Assembly: GCA_900539225.1 (NCBI GenBank)
Contig: UQBO01000008.1
Location: 14,326-78,325 of the forward strand
Direction of reading: 5' to 3'
Source of the DNA: an uncultured Eubacteriales bacterium
Lineage (GTDB): Bacteria > Bacillota > Clostridia > Tissierellales > Peptoniphilaceae
DNA length: 64,000 bases
Made by a program: the position numbers and the translations under genes
Notes under the pieces: model-generated
Seen by the model: the letters and a program-made list of their open reading frames with translations, nothing else
The model's database searches: none
What the model was told of the DNA's origin: nothing
Part shown: positions 8,106 through 15,497 of the stretch, piece after piece
How positions within the stretch are numbered: position 1 is the first letter of the stretch
How the letters are laid out: every line of letters begins with the position of its first letter

Positions 8106-9320
8106 CTATTGACTCCTTATTGATTTATATTTTTTAACAAATAATAGAACAATACCTATTTCAAGAAAAATAACTACAATTCCAAGTAGCCATACAATAT
8201 TTATATCTGCCAATTCAAAGAAAAATCCTATCAAGTTTATTATAAAGAATCCAAAAATGGATTGTATCGTACTAAATATTGAAGCATATGATGCTCTGAC
8301 TTCACTTTTAATATATTCCATAGTCCATGTAGGTGTCATAGCTTGTTCTATTCCAAATCCAATTTCAATAAGGATAGATCCTATGATAAATGTTATTAAA
8401 TTATCCCCCAGAATTAATAATGCAAAACCTACAGCACTTACTATAAGGCCAACGATAGATACATAATAATTCTCTAACTTATTTGCAATTCTCGAAGACA
8501 GATAATTTCCAGCAGTTAAAGAAAACATAAATATAATAAGAAACATTGGTAAAAACTTTGCTTCTAATTCTAGTGTCTCCGTTAGATATATTTGCCAATA
8601 AAGTATAAAAGCCACAAAAGATACATACGACAATAATTTTTTTATTGTTAAGAGTATCATTCTCTTATCTTTAAGAAAGGATTTCAAGTTTTCATTCAAC
8701 GTTTTCAACAGACTAGGATGCTTACTAAATCCATAATTATCTTCTCCCACAACGTATGAGTACAAACCTGTAAATATAGAGATTAGTCCAGCAGCTATAA
8801 TAGGTAAGTTCTTAGATATATCTATAAAAAAATATGAAAAAATAGATGCTATTATTGCAAAAAAACTAACTATAGTTTGTATTTGTGGGAATATTTTAGT
8901 CCTTTCTTCGTAAACACCATCTTTTATCATATGATCTACAAGCCAGGCACCTGGTGCTCCAGAAATAAGTGCTAATCCTAATGCCATTAAAATCATTGAT
9001 ATTAAAAAATAAGTATAGTTTTTAGAATAAGCAAATATTAGTAAACTGATTCCCCAAGTTATAAAGCCATGAGATGCTATTCTTTTCCTACCTATTTTAT
9101 CTGAAATGGTACCAGTAGGATAGTCAAAAATTGCTAATAAAATTTGTTCAATACTGAATAGATTAGATATTTGAAGCATAGATAAATTTGCAGATCGCAT
9201 AAATGCAATATATATACTACCATAAAGTTTATCTGCAAATCCATATAAAGACATCATTGTAATATATATTATTTTTGTCTTTTTGAAATTTTTCATATTT
9301 GTTTCTTTTGTTTGACTCAT
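8106..9320 (-). CDS. MFS family drug/solute transporter (inserted gene)
   Basis: 404 residues with about 12 hydrophobic segments. An MFS motif-A-like DKIGRKR follows the second membrane segment (FDYPTGTISDKIGRKRIASHG). The substrate cannot be told from sequence; it resembles small-molecule exporters of Firmicutes. The gene is visibly more AT-rich than the cbi genes around it and lies between two copies of a cbi-locus repeat, so it was probably acquired and inserted here. Upstream are a cbiB 3-prime remnant and a promoter with a C8 spacer. A GGTGAG before the ATG is the likely ribosome site. Confidence 0.85.
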   Translation of the reverse strand: MSQTKETNMKNFKKTKIIYITMMSLYGFADKLYGSIYIAFMRSANLSMLQISNLFSIEQILLAIFDYPTGTISDKIGRKRIASHGFITWGISLLIFAYSKNYTYFLISMILMALGLALISGAPGAWLVDHMIKDGVYEERTKIFPQIQTIVSFFAIIASIFSYFFIDISKNLPIIAAGLISIFTGLYSYVVGEDNYGFSKHPSLLKTLNENLKSFLKDKRMILLTIKKLLSYVSFVAFILYWQIYLTETLELEAKFLPMFLIIFMFSLTAGNYLSSRIANKLENYYVSIVGLIVSAVGFALLILGDNLITFIIGSILIEIGFGIEQAMTPTWTMEYIKSEVRASYASIFSTIQSIFGFFIINLIGFFFELADINIVWLLGIVVIFLEIGIVLLFVKKYKSIRSQ

Positions 9321-9364
9321 ATTCTCACCAATCTTTCTCTTTGATAAATATTTCTATTAAATAA

Positions 9365-9454
9365 TCATGTATATTTTGACATAAGTGAATTTTTTAAGTT
9401 TATTATTAATTTTAAATATATGGCTGCAATCGCTATAACTAATAAAGTACTCAT
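9365..9454 (-). pseudogene. Remnant of the cbiB 3-prime end
   Basis: The minus strand encodes STLLVIAIAAIYLKLI, which matches the CbiB C-terminus LALLVIVIAAIYLKLILK, and then runs into degenerate sequence ending at a stop at 9365. An ATG at 9454 opens it by chance. It would be the 5-prime leader of the MFS transcript. It is direct evidence that a cbiB 3-prime end was duplicated before or during insertion of the MFS gene. Confidence 0.8.
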
Positions 9455-9461
9455 ATACTAT

Positions 9462-9489
9462 ATGATATCATAAATGGGGGGGGTGTCAA
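9462..9489 (-). promoter_or_regulatory. MFS promoter with C8 tract in the spacer
   Basis: Minus strand -35 TTGACA (9489-9484), then CCCCCCCC (9483-9476), then ATTTATGA, then -10 TATCAT (9467-9462). The spacer is 16 bases with eight C; nine C would give the optimal 17. The -10 is homologous to that of the cbi promoter at 7786-7791, where no C tract is present. It would drive the MFS gene at 9320. Confidence 0.6.
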
Positions 9490-9631
9490 CAACTATCTTT
9501 AATTTTTTCAAGTGAATAAAAAAATTTTATTTATTTTAATTTTTGTGATTTAAAATGCGAACAGAGCTTATCAAGAACCGTATAATATCACCATACTTTT
9601 CAAAAAATAATTTCCTAGAAATTTAGCTTAC

Positions 9632-9682
9632 AAAAAAATGCACAGATGTAAAACGATTGTTTTGACATAAGTGCATTTTTTT
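9632..9682. terminator. Terminator after cbiB
   Basis: AAAAAAATGCAC pairs with GTGCATTTTTTT around an inner self-pairing segment. It begins at the cbiB stop codon and has A/T runs on both sides, so it can act in both directions. Same sequence as 7936-7986. Confidence 0.85.
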
Positions 9683-10640
9683 ATTTTAATATTAATTTTA
9701 AATATATGGCTGCGATTACTATGACTAATAAGGCTAGTGCCTTATACATCGCTTTTATGGTGAAGTAAACGCCTCGACTATTTACTTCGCCATCTATGTC
9801 GCCAATATATGGTTTATCAACAATTTTAGAAAAATATTTGTGTGGTCCACCTAAACGAATTTTTAAAAGTCCCGCTATAGGCGCTTCAAGGAAGGCACTA
9901 TTTGGGCTTGCGTGTGCATATCTATACTTAAAAAATGTTTTGCACGCGTAGGCAATATTTTTATTGAAGATGTTCGTGATTAGTATTAGAATCGCGCTTA
10001 ATCTTGCTGGCACTAGATTGACCAGGTCATCTATCTTTGCTGCAAAAAAACCAAGATCTGCATACTTTTCATTCTTGTAGCCCCACATTGAGTCCATAGT
10101 GTTGATGAATTTATAAACTAAGCCAAGTGGTGTATATATCGAAATGTAGATAAGCGGAGCGATGACGCCATCTGAAGTGTTTTCAGAGACTGTCTCTATA
10201 GTCGCCTTGAGTATTTCCTCTTCACTTAATTCACTTGTGTCGCGGCCAACTATGTATGATAGTCTCTTACGTCCTCTCTCAAGCGAATGGCCTAACTCTT
10301 TTACGACCATATCTGCTTCAAAGTGAAGTGAGCATGCTGCAAGGCAGACGTAGACCATGTATGAAGTGTAGATTAGATACAAATATTTATTGATCTTAAA
10401 TAATATTATTGCTAAGTATCCGAACAAAAATGCAAGGCTCATGTTGAATAGTACGCAGACTAAGCCAAGCACTTTCATAAAGTCGCCTCTTGCGTTTGTC
10501 CTTCGAATTAATTTTTCTTCATAGCTAATGACCTTACCCATGACTTTAACTGGATGAAAAAAGTTATATGGGTCGCCTAAGATCAAATCAAGCACAACGC
10601 CTATAAGTATGGCGATGAGTTTATAAGCCAAGTATTGCAT
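9681..10640 (-). CDS. cbiB: Adenosylcobinamide-phosphate synthase CbiB
   Basis: 319 residues, integral membrane protein. Family landmarks are VVLDLILGDPYNFFHPVKVMGK near the N-terminus, SYIVGRDTSELSEEEI, ATIETVSENTSDGVIAPLIY, and GLVYKFINTMDSMWGYKNEKY. It attaches aminopropanol phosphate to adenosylcobyric acid at the membrane. The start overlaps the end of cbiP by 20 bases. Its last codons are duplicated in R1 and in the remnant at 9365-9454. Confidence 0.95.
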   Translation of the reverse strand: MQYLAYKLIAILIGVVLDLILGDPYNFFHPVKVMGKVISYEEKLIRRTNARGDFMKVLGLVCVLFNMSLAFLFGYLAIILFKINKYLYLIYTSYMVYVCLAACSLHFEADMVVKELGHSLERGRKRLSYIVGRDTSELSEEEILKATIETVSENTSDGVIAPLIYISIYTPLGLVYKFINTMDSMWGYKNEKYADLGFFAAKIDDLVNLVPARLSAILILITNIFNKNIAYACKTFFKYRYAHASPNSAFLEAPIAGLLKIRLGGPHKYFSKIVDKPYIGDIDGEVNSRGVYFTIKAMYKALALLVIVIAAIYLKLILK

Positions 10641-11460
10641 TTAACTTATCTATATCGATGGCTTCTTCAAATACTTTGGCAAGTCTATCGATCTCATTAT
10701 TCATCGCATCGTGCTCTGCCATGTGAGCATTGACGGCCTTCTCGTAGTCGTGAAGCGAGTCTTCGTCCGCTATCTCAAGCTTTGTATATGGCACTATGCC
10801 AAGGCAGTCAAGGCCAGTTAGCTCATGAAGTTTTTTTATACCTTCATCTAGTAGGCTCGCATCGCCTCTAAATTTATTGATGATGTAACCCTTTATTCTT
10901 GATCTATCTTTTTCATCAAGTATCATGTATGTGCCATAGATTGAAGCGAAGACGCCGCCCTTGTCAATATCAGCGACAATGATTGCATTCGTGTCAGCAA
11001 GTTCAGCCATACCAGTATTTACAAAGTCATCTTCAAGTAGATTTATCTCTGCTGGTGAGCCGGCTCCTTCTATAATCATCACATCATATTTCTTCTCAAG
11101 CTCTTCAAAAACTTCTTTTACTTTTGCCTTTAATTCTTTCTTAATCGAGTAATACTCCTTAGTATTCATGTGCCTATATAATTTACCAAGTACATAGACG
11201 TCGCTACCTGTGTCTGACGATGGCACTAGAAGTATCGGGTTCATATACTCATCGGCCTTGATTCCAGCAGCGTAGGCTTGTATAGCTTGTGCGTTACTAA
11301 TAAGTTTTCCGTCTTGAAGCTTAAATGAGTTTCTTGACATATTTTGCGATTTGAACGGACATACCTTGTAGCCCTTGTCCCTGTAATATCTGCACATAGC
11401 AGTCGCTATCGTCGACTTGCCTGCAGACGATGTCGTTCCATATATCATTATCTTTGCCAT
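10621..11460 (-). CDS. cbiP: Cobyric acid synthase CbiP lacking the glutaminase domain
   Basis: 279 residues against about 490-510 for the family. The N-terminal synthetase domain is complete: IYGTTSSAGKSTIATAMCR (P-loop), PFKSQNMSRNSF, ILLVPSSDTGSDVYVLGK, IEGAGSPAEINL and VADIDKGGVFASIYGT. After IADEDSLHDYEKAV the whole class I glutaminase domain is missing. The usual C-terminal helix follows directly (EIDRLAKVFEEAIDIDKLNAIL), so it looks like an in-frame internal deletion rather than a premature stop. It normally amidates side chains b, d, e and g; this form should need free ammonia or a separate partner. The reading frame ends in TAA overlapping the cbiB start. Confidence 0.93.
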   Translation of the reverse strand: MAKIMIYGTTSSAGKSTIATAMCRYYRDKGYKVCPFKSQNMSRNSFKLQDGKLISNAQAIQAYAAGIKADEYMNPILLVPSSDTGSDVYVLGKLYRHMNTKEYYSIKKELKAKVKEVFEELEKKYDVMIIEGAGSPAEINLLEDDFVNTGMAELADTNAIIVADIDKGGVFASIYGTYMILDEKDRSRIKGYIINKFRGDASLLDEGIKKLHELTGLDCLGIVPYTKLEIADEDSLHDYEKAVNAHMAEHDAMNNEIDRLAKVFEEAIDIDKLNAILGL

Positions 11461-11868
11461 TTAAAATTCCTCTTCGTTGTATTCGATAGTGCCTAAATCA
11501 GTTTCAATCGCAATTAAATTTTTCTTCCACTCTCTATATTTAGCCACTTCTTCGCTTATAGACTTAATTAGTATTGACACACCAAATATTTTCGAAGCTA
11601 TGACGAAGAAAGCATTTTGCTTATATGAATTTGGATACAAAACTATTAGTAGACCTGAGATGATAAATAGCATATTTTTCTTCTCAATGCCCCTGTACTT
11701 GCCATTATAATAATCTTTAACTAGGTCCAAAAAGTCATTGATAAGGTCTTGGTACTTTGCCAAATCAGTATTTGTTTTAATGGCTTCACCGATGTCACCA
11801 ATTTTGTTCATGGCCTCATCCTTATTGAAATTACCAATGTTCATGTCTTTTAAAAAATCAAAATTCAT
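11461..11868 (-). CDS. Small membrane-associated protein of unknown function
   Basis: 135 residues, not recognised. An acidic, helical N-terminal half (to about residue 75) precedes two hydrophobic stretches (MLFIISGLLIVLYP and AFFVIASKIFGVSILI), then a charged C-terminal tail rich in Glu. The stop codon abuts the cbiP start (11461/11460), and the gene lies 2 bases after the histidine kinase stop, so it links the two-component genes and cbiP-cbiB in one transcription unit. Confidence 0.7.
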   Translation of the reverse strand: MNFDFLKDMNIGNFNKDEAMNKIGDIGEAIKTNTDLAKYQDLINDFLDLVKDYYNGKYRGIEKKNMLFIISGLLIVLYPNSYKQNAFFVIASKIFGVSILIKSISEEVAKYREWKKNLIAIETDLGTIEYNEEEF

Positions 11869-11870
11869 AT

Positions 11871-13220
11871 CTACACTCCCTTTTTTAATACAAAATAAAA
11901 ATTCGATCCTTTGCCATAACTGCTCTCTACTCCAAACTCTGCCTTATGAAGTAAAAGCACTTCACGTGCGATGTATAGGCCGAGGCCTGTCGCATACTTT
12001 TTGAGCTCGTGGTTCGCGCTCGAGATGTAGTAGCGGTCCCAAACCCTCTTGATGTCCTCTTCCTTGATGCCCATGCCGTGGTCGATAACCTCGTATCTAA
12101 CGCCATTTGCCTCTTCAGTAATCCTCACAAGAACATCTTCGTCCTCATTTGAATAGTTCAGTGCGTTTGATAAGTAATTATATATAACGCTTCTAATCTT
12201 CTTCTCATCAGCCATGACCATAGTATCGCCACTTACGTTTAATTTAATTCTTTCTCTATTTTCAGCAGTATTTAATTTATCTATAATCTCCTTTGAAATG
12301 GCTTCGAGCGAAATTCTTTTTAATTCAAGTTCACCAAGGGCGCTCACGTTCTTTGACGCTTCAAGCATCTCGTTAATCATGCCGTTTAATCTATCTGCCT
12401 CTGTGATGATGGTGTCAAGATTATCTTCACGCTTTTCTTTATTATCTCCTGTTATATCCTTAATCATCTCAGCATAAGACTTTATCACGCTTAGAGGCGT
12501 TTTAAAGTCATGTGAAACATTGGCAATGATATTCTCGCGAAAGTCCATAGTCCTCTTTAAATCTTCATTTGCGTTCTCAAGACTCTTCTTTAGCTCTTCA
12601 ATCTCTTCGTAGCCGCCCTCTTCTTCTATAGAAAAACTCTTTGTGCCCAAAAATTTGGACGCTTCCGAAAGATTTTTGATTGGCCTAGTAAGTTTCTTTG
12701 CCAAAAAGTAAGATAAAGCTAGAGCTAAAACTATAGCCACGAGACTTATGTATAAAAGTTCTTCCTTTAGCATCTTCTTTACTGAGCCATCTTCATCAAG
12801 ATTGTCAATAAGCTTCATATATAGTTTTGCATTAACTGTTTCGTATCTCTTTAAAAAGACTAGGTACTCTCTATCGTCATGCTTCTTGATATAGTCTATG
12901 CTATCTTCATTGCTTTTAACAAAATCAAGGTCTTCCTTATCAAGCTCAATTAGATAATTTGGGTACAAAACTAAGCCATTCTCATCAAAAATAATTATGC
13001 CAAGCCTTGTTTTGCTCGCAATGCTATTTAAATACGAGACGAGATCAGTTCCTGAATAAGAAGAAATTTCTTTTTCAGTGTTTTGAATGAGCTCCCTCTT
13101 CTTTTGCGTGTATATCTCTTTGAAGAAAACTATGTTAAATAGCCACATTGTTGATAGTATCAGTATTGTGAATATCAAAAAGTAGCTGATTAACTTTGTG
13201 AATAGTGATTTATTCTTCAT
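11871..13220 (-). CDS. Membrane sensor histidine kinase (HAMP, HisKA, HATPase_c)
   Basis: About 449 residues. The first membrane helix near residues 8-28 precedes an extracytoplasmic segment of roughly 110 residues. The second helix (LVAIVLALALSYFLA) leads into HAMP (KKLTRPIKNLSEASKFLG). The H-box is IANVSHDFKTPLSVIKSYAEM, followed by N-box YNYLSNALNYS and G boxes DHGMGIKEED and GLGLYIAREVL. The ATG at 13220 is chosen because GGAG lies 7 bases upstream; the longer frame from 13250 would overlap the response regulator by 41 bases. It pairs with the regulator at 13210-13887. The signal is unknown. Confidence 0.92.
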   Translation of the reverse strand: MKNKSLFTKLISYFLIFTILILSTMWLFNIVFFKEIYTQKKRELIQNTEKEISSYSGTDLVSYLNSIASKTRLGIIIFDENGLVLYPNYLIELDKEDLDFVKSNEDSIDYIKKHDDREYLVFLKRYETVNAKLYMKLIDNLDEDGSVKKMLKEELLYISLVAIVLALALSYFLAKKLTRPIKNLSEASKFLGTKSFSIEEEGGYEEIEELKKSLENANEDLKRTMDFRENIIANVSHDFKTPLSVIKSYAEMIKDITGDNKEKREDNLDTIITEADRLNGMINEMLEASKNVSALGELELKRISLEAISKEIIDKLNTAENRERIKLNVSGDTMVMADEKKIRSVIYNYLSNALNYSNEDEDVLVRITEEANGVRYEVIDHGMGIKEEDIKRVWDRYYISSANHELKKYATGLGLYIAREVLLLHKAEFGVESSYGKGSNFYFVLKKGV

Positions 13221-13887
13221 CTTTTTTCTCCAGCTTATAACCATAGCCACGAACTGTGCTGATTATATCCTTTTCATAGCCAAGTGAGTTCCTAAGCATC
13301 TTGATGTGAGTGTCAACAGTTCTATTGTCCCCGAAGAAATCGTAGCCCCAAACATTTTCAAGTATAGTCTCACGCGATAGAGCTATGCCTTCGTTTTGAG
13401 CTAGATAAACGAGTAGCTCATACTCCTTTGGTGTTAAATCCAATTTTTTGTCATTAATAAAAGCTTCTCTCGCATCAAAATCTATTTTCAAGCTGCCATT
13501 GTGATAAATATTTGCCTTTACATTGCTTGTGTGTCTTGCAAGTATCGCCTTGACCCTCGCCATAACTTCACGCGGACTAAAGGGCTTGACAACGTAATCA
13601 TCGATACCTATCTCAAAGCCATAAAGCTTGTCATACTCCTCACCTTTTGCGCTAAGAACAAGAACGGGTATGTCTTTTACTTCCTTAATCCTCTTGTAAG
13701 CCGAAAAGCCATCGAGCTTCGGCATCATTATATCTAAGATGATAAGGTCTATATCATTATTATTAACTTTATTAAGAGCGTCGATGCCATCAACTGCCTC
13801 GATCACATCATAGCCGTTAATGAGAGAGTACTCCTTAAGTACGTTTCTTATATTTTCATCGTCATCAGCTATAAGTATAGTCGCCAT
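13210..13887 (-). CDS. OmpR/PhoB-family response regulator
   Basis: 225 residues. The receiver domain has ILIADDDENI, phospho-acceptor Asp52 in LIILDIMMPKLDG, the Ser/Thr in VLVLSAKG and the Lys in DDYVVKPFSP. The C-terminal winged helix ends LRNSLGYEKDIISTVRGYGYKLE. All conserved receiver residues are present, unlike the second regulator in this window. It partners the kinase that follows, with an 11-base overlap. Confidence 0.95.
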   Translation of the reverse strand: MATILIADDDENIRNVLKEYSLINGYDVIEAVDGIDALNKVNNNDIDLIILDIMMPKLDGFSAYKRIKEVKDIPVLVLSAKGEEYDKLYGFEIGIDDYVVKPFSPREVMARVKAILARHTSNVKANIYHNGSLKIDFDAREAFINDKKLDLTPKEYELLVYLAQNEGIALSRETILENVWGYDFFGDNRTVDTHIKMLRNSLGYEKDIISTVRGYGYKLEKKDEE

Positions 13888-13942
13888 ACTATCACCTCTA
13901 TCAATTTTTACCCGATAATAATCTTTTTAAACGCTTTATATG

Positions 13943-13970
13943 CAAGTAGAGCCTTGCATTAACAAGGCCC
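13943..13970 (-). terminator. Hairpin downstream of the glutaredoxin-like gene
   Basis: GCCTTG and CAAGGC flank a 6-base loop, just past the stop at 13977 on the minus strand. There is no clear U-run, so it is a weak terminator or an RNA-stabilising hairpin. Confidence 0.35.
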
Positions 13971-13976
13971 ATGTAA

Positions 13977-14261
13977 TTATTTTAAACTGTCTAGGTATTC
14001 CTTAAGCTCATCTATATCTAAGATGGCTCTTTCGTTGTCACCAAGTATAAGAGCTGGTATGCCGATATTGCCAGCGCTCTTTGCTCCGTCAAATTCGCTC
14101 ATTGTGTCTCTTGCTTTTAAAAACTTTTTCATGCTCGCAAGATTTTCTGTGATGTCAAGGTACAAGAAGCGCACACCCGACTCGTCCATCACTTCTTTAA
14201 ACGGTCCGCAGTCTGGACACATAGAGCTACCAAAAACTATCTTCTTTACTACTTCACTCAT
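13977..14261 (-). CDS. Glutaredoxin-like thiol-disulfide protein
   Basis: 94 residues with a thioredoxin/glutaredoxin fold. KIVFGSSMCPDCGPFKEVM has the redox CxxC as CPDC, and NIGIPALILGDNERAI supplies the cis-Pro segment. It resembles the short glutaredoxin-related proteins of anaerobic Firmicutes. Single gene with its own GGAG ribosome site. Substrate unknown. Confidence 0.8.
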   Translation of the reverse strand: MSEVVKKIVFGSSMCPDCGPFKEVMDESGVRFLYLDITENLASMKKFLKARDTMSEFDGAKSAGNIGIPALILGDNERAILDIDELKEYLDSLK

Positions 14262-14337
14262 ATGAATTCTCCTTTACTCATGTATTTACTATTTATCTTA
14301 TCTTCATTGTAATGGTAATGGCTGTTTTTGTCAAGAA

Positions 14338-14367
14338 AAAAGAAAGAGCTAAGTTAATAGATCTTTC
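14338..14367 (-). terminator. Intrinsic terminator
   Basis: On the minus strand AAGAAAGA pairs with TCTTTCTT and is followed by TTTTCTTG. It lies 12 bases past the stop at 14380. A very similar stem ends leuS at 15461-15493. Confidence 0.75.
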
Positions 14368-14379
14368 TTCATATCAATA

Positions 14380-15408
14380 CTAATTGCTAAATATACCAAG
14401 TTTATCTGAAATAAATTCTTGCTTGCCGTCTCCATCTATCTTTATGGTGTAAACGCTTTGAACCGTGTAGCCCTTGTCTCTATCGCCTCTATTCATAAGT
14501 AGAACGGAGTATAATTTGCCATCATCAATATCATAAGTGACTTCTGTAAGTATCATATCATCTTCTTTGTGTGCTGACTTTTTATTAAGTTTAACTTCAT
14601 TGATAAAGCCAGATTTAAAATTTTCAAGCTCTGCTATCTTCTCTTTGATGTACTCCTCATCATTTACTTCATCAAAAGCTTTATTAAAGTCTTCATCAGA
14701 AACAAATGAGCTTGGTGCTTTCCAAAGAAAGTCTTTATATTCCTTTTCAAGGGCATATTCTTTGCCTTCGTTCCACCTTGTCAATTCAATTTTAAAGATA
14801 GGCATCTTAATATTATTTTCTATGCTGATATCATCAATCGCATCTCTATCCACGTTATCTAAAACTATATCGTGCTCTTTAATTTTCTTAATATCATCTA
14901 AACTCACATTGCCAGCTGCAATTATGACAGGTTTCATCTCACTTGTATCGACATAGTTAATACCATTTTCCCTCTCAAGATTATAATCATTAACAGTTAT
15001 CACTATCGACTTAAGAAAGTCTTTATAATAAATTTTTCCTATGCTATTTACATAGTTTTTAATAAAGACTGAGTTTTGATACTCACCATCAACAAAGCTG
15101 TTCTTGACATTATATACAAGTTCTTTAACGTTCCAAGCGCCACTCTTAGCTGATGAGCTAATTCTTGAATAATCCTTCCAATACTTCATTATATCAAGGT
15201 CATCAAGGTAAATGCTTCCAGTGAATTCATCGACGCCAAAGAATTTGTGATTATAATTTAAATCCATATGCAAAGTTGATTCACTCCACTTACCATCTCT
15301 ATAAACAAAGGCTTTCACATCGCTTGTATATGGAAAGCTAAGTACTCCAAATCTAATAAAAAAGATTGTTGCCAATATGATTATAAGTATTATTGTTTTA
15401 TTTTTCAT
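14380..15408 (-). CDS. Membrane-anchored extracytoplasmic protein of unknown function
   Basis: 342 residues, not recognised. An uncleaved signal anchor or signal peptide (KTIILIIILATIFFIRFGVL) is followed by a hydrophilic, acidic domain with no Cys in the mature part. GSIYLDDLDIMKYWKDY suggests an extracytoplasmic beta-rich fold. There is no enzymatic motif and no gene partner in the same unit: it has a terminator on each side. Confidence 0.7.
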   Translation of the reverse strand: MKNKTIILIIILATIFFIRFGVLSFPYTSDVKAFVYRDGKWSESTLHMDLNYNHKFFGVDEFTGSIYLDDLDIMKYWKDYSRISSSAKSGAWNVKELVYNVKNSFVDGEYQNSVFIKNYVNSIGKIYYKDFLKSIVITVNDYNLERENGINYVDTSEMKPVIIAAGNVSLDDIKKIKEHDIVLDNVDRDAIDDISIENNIKMPIFKIELTRWNEGKEYALEKEYKDFLWKAPSSFVSDEDFNKAFDEVNDEEYIKEKIAELENFKSGFINEVKLNKKSAHKEDDMILTEVTYDIDDGKLYSVLLMNRGDRDKGYTVQSVYTIKIDGDGKQEFISDKLGIFSN

Positions 15409-15460
15409 ATTGAACGCCTCCTTACATAAGATAATTATATCACATTTAGAAATATTTGCG

Positions 15461-15493
15461 CAAAAAAAGAAAGACCATATAGATCTTTCTTCA
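15461..15493 (-). terminator. Terminator after leuS
   Basis: The minus strand reads AAGAAAGATC, a short loop, then GGTCTTTCTTTTTTTG. The stem with U-run begins 5 bases past the leuS stop. Confidence 0.85.
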
Positions 15494-15497
15494 TAAA

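Larger units (their letters stand above)
9458..9704. repeat. Repeat copy R2 (downstream of cbiB)
   Basis: Direct repeat of 7782-8008 (144 core bases with one mismatch). It contains the genuine cbiB 3-prime end, the terminator hairpin, and a copy of the cbi promoter whose upstream part has diverged and gained a G8/C8 tract. Confidence 0.93.

Noticed and set aside
13977..14261. Selenoprotein glutaredoxin
   Set aside because: The redox motif is CPDC encoded by normal Cys codons; no in-frame TGA.
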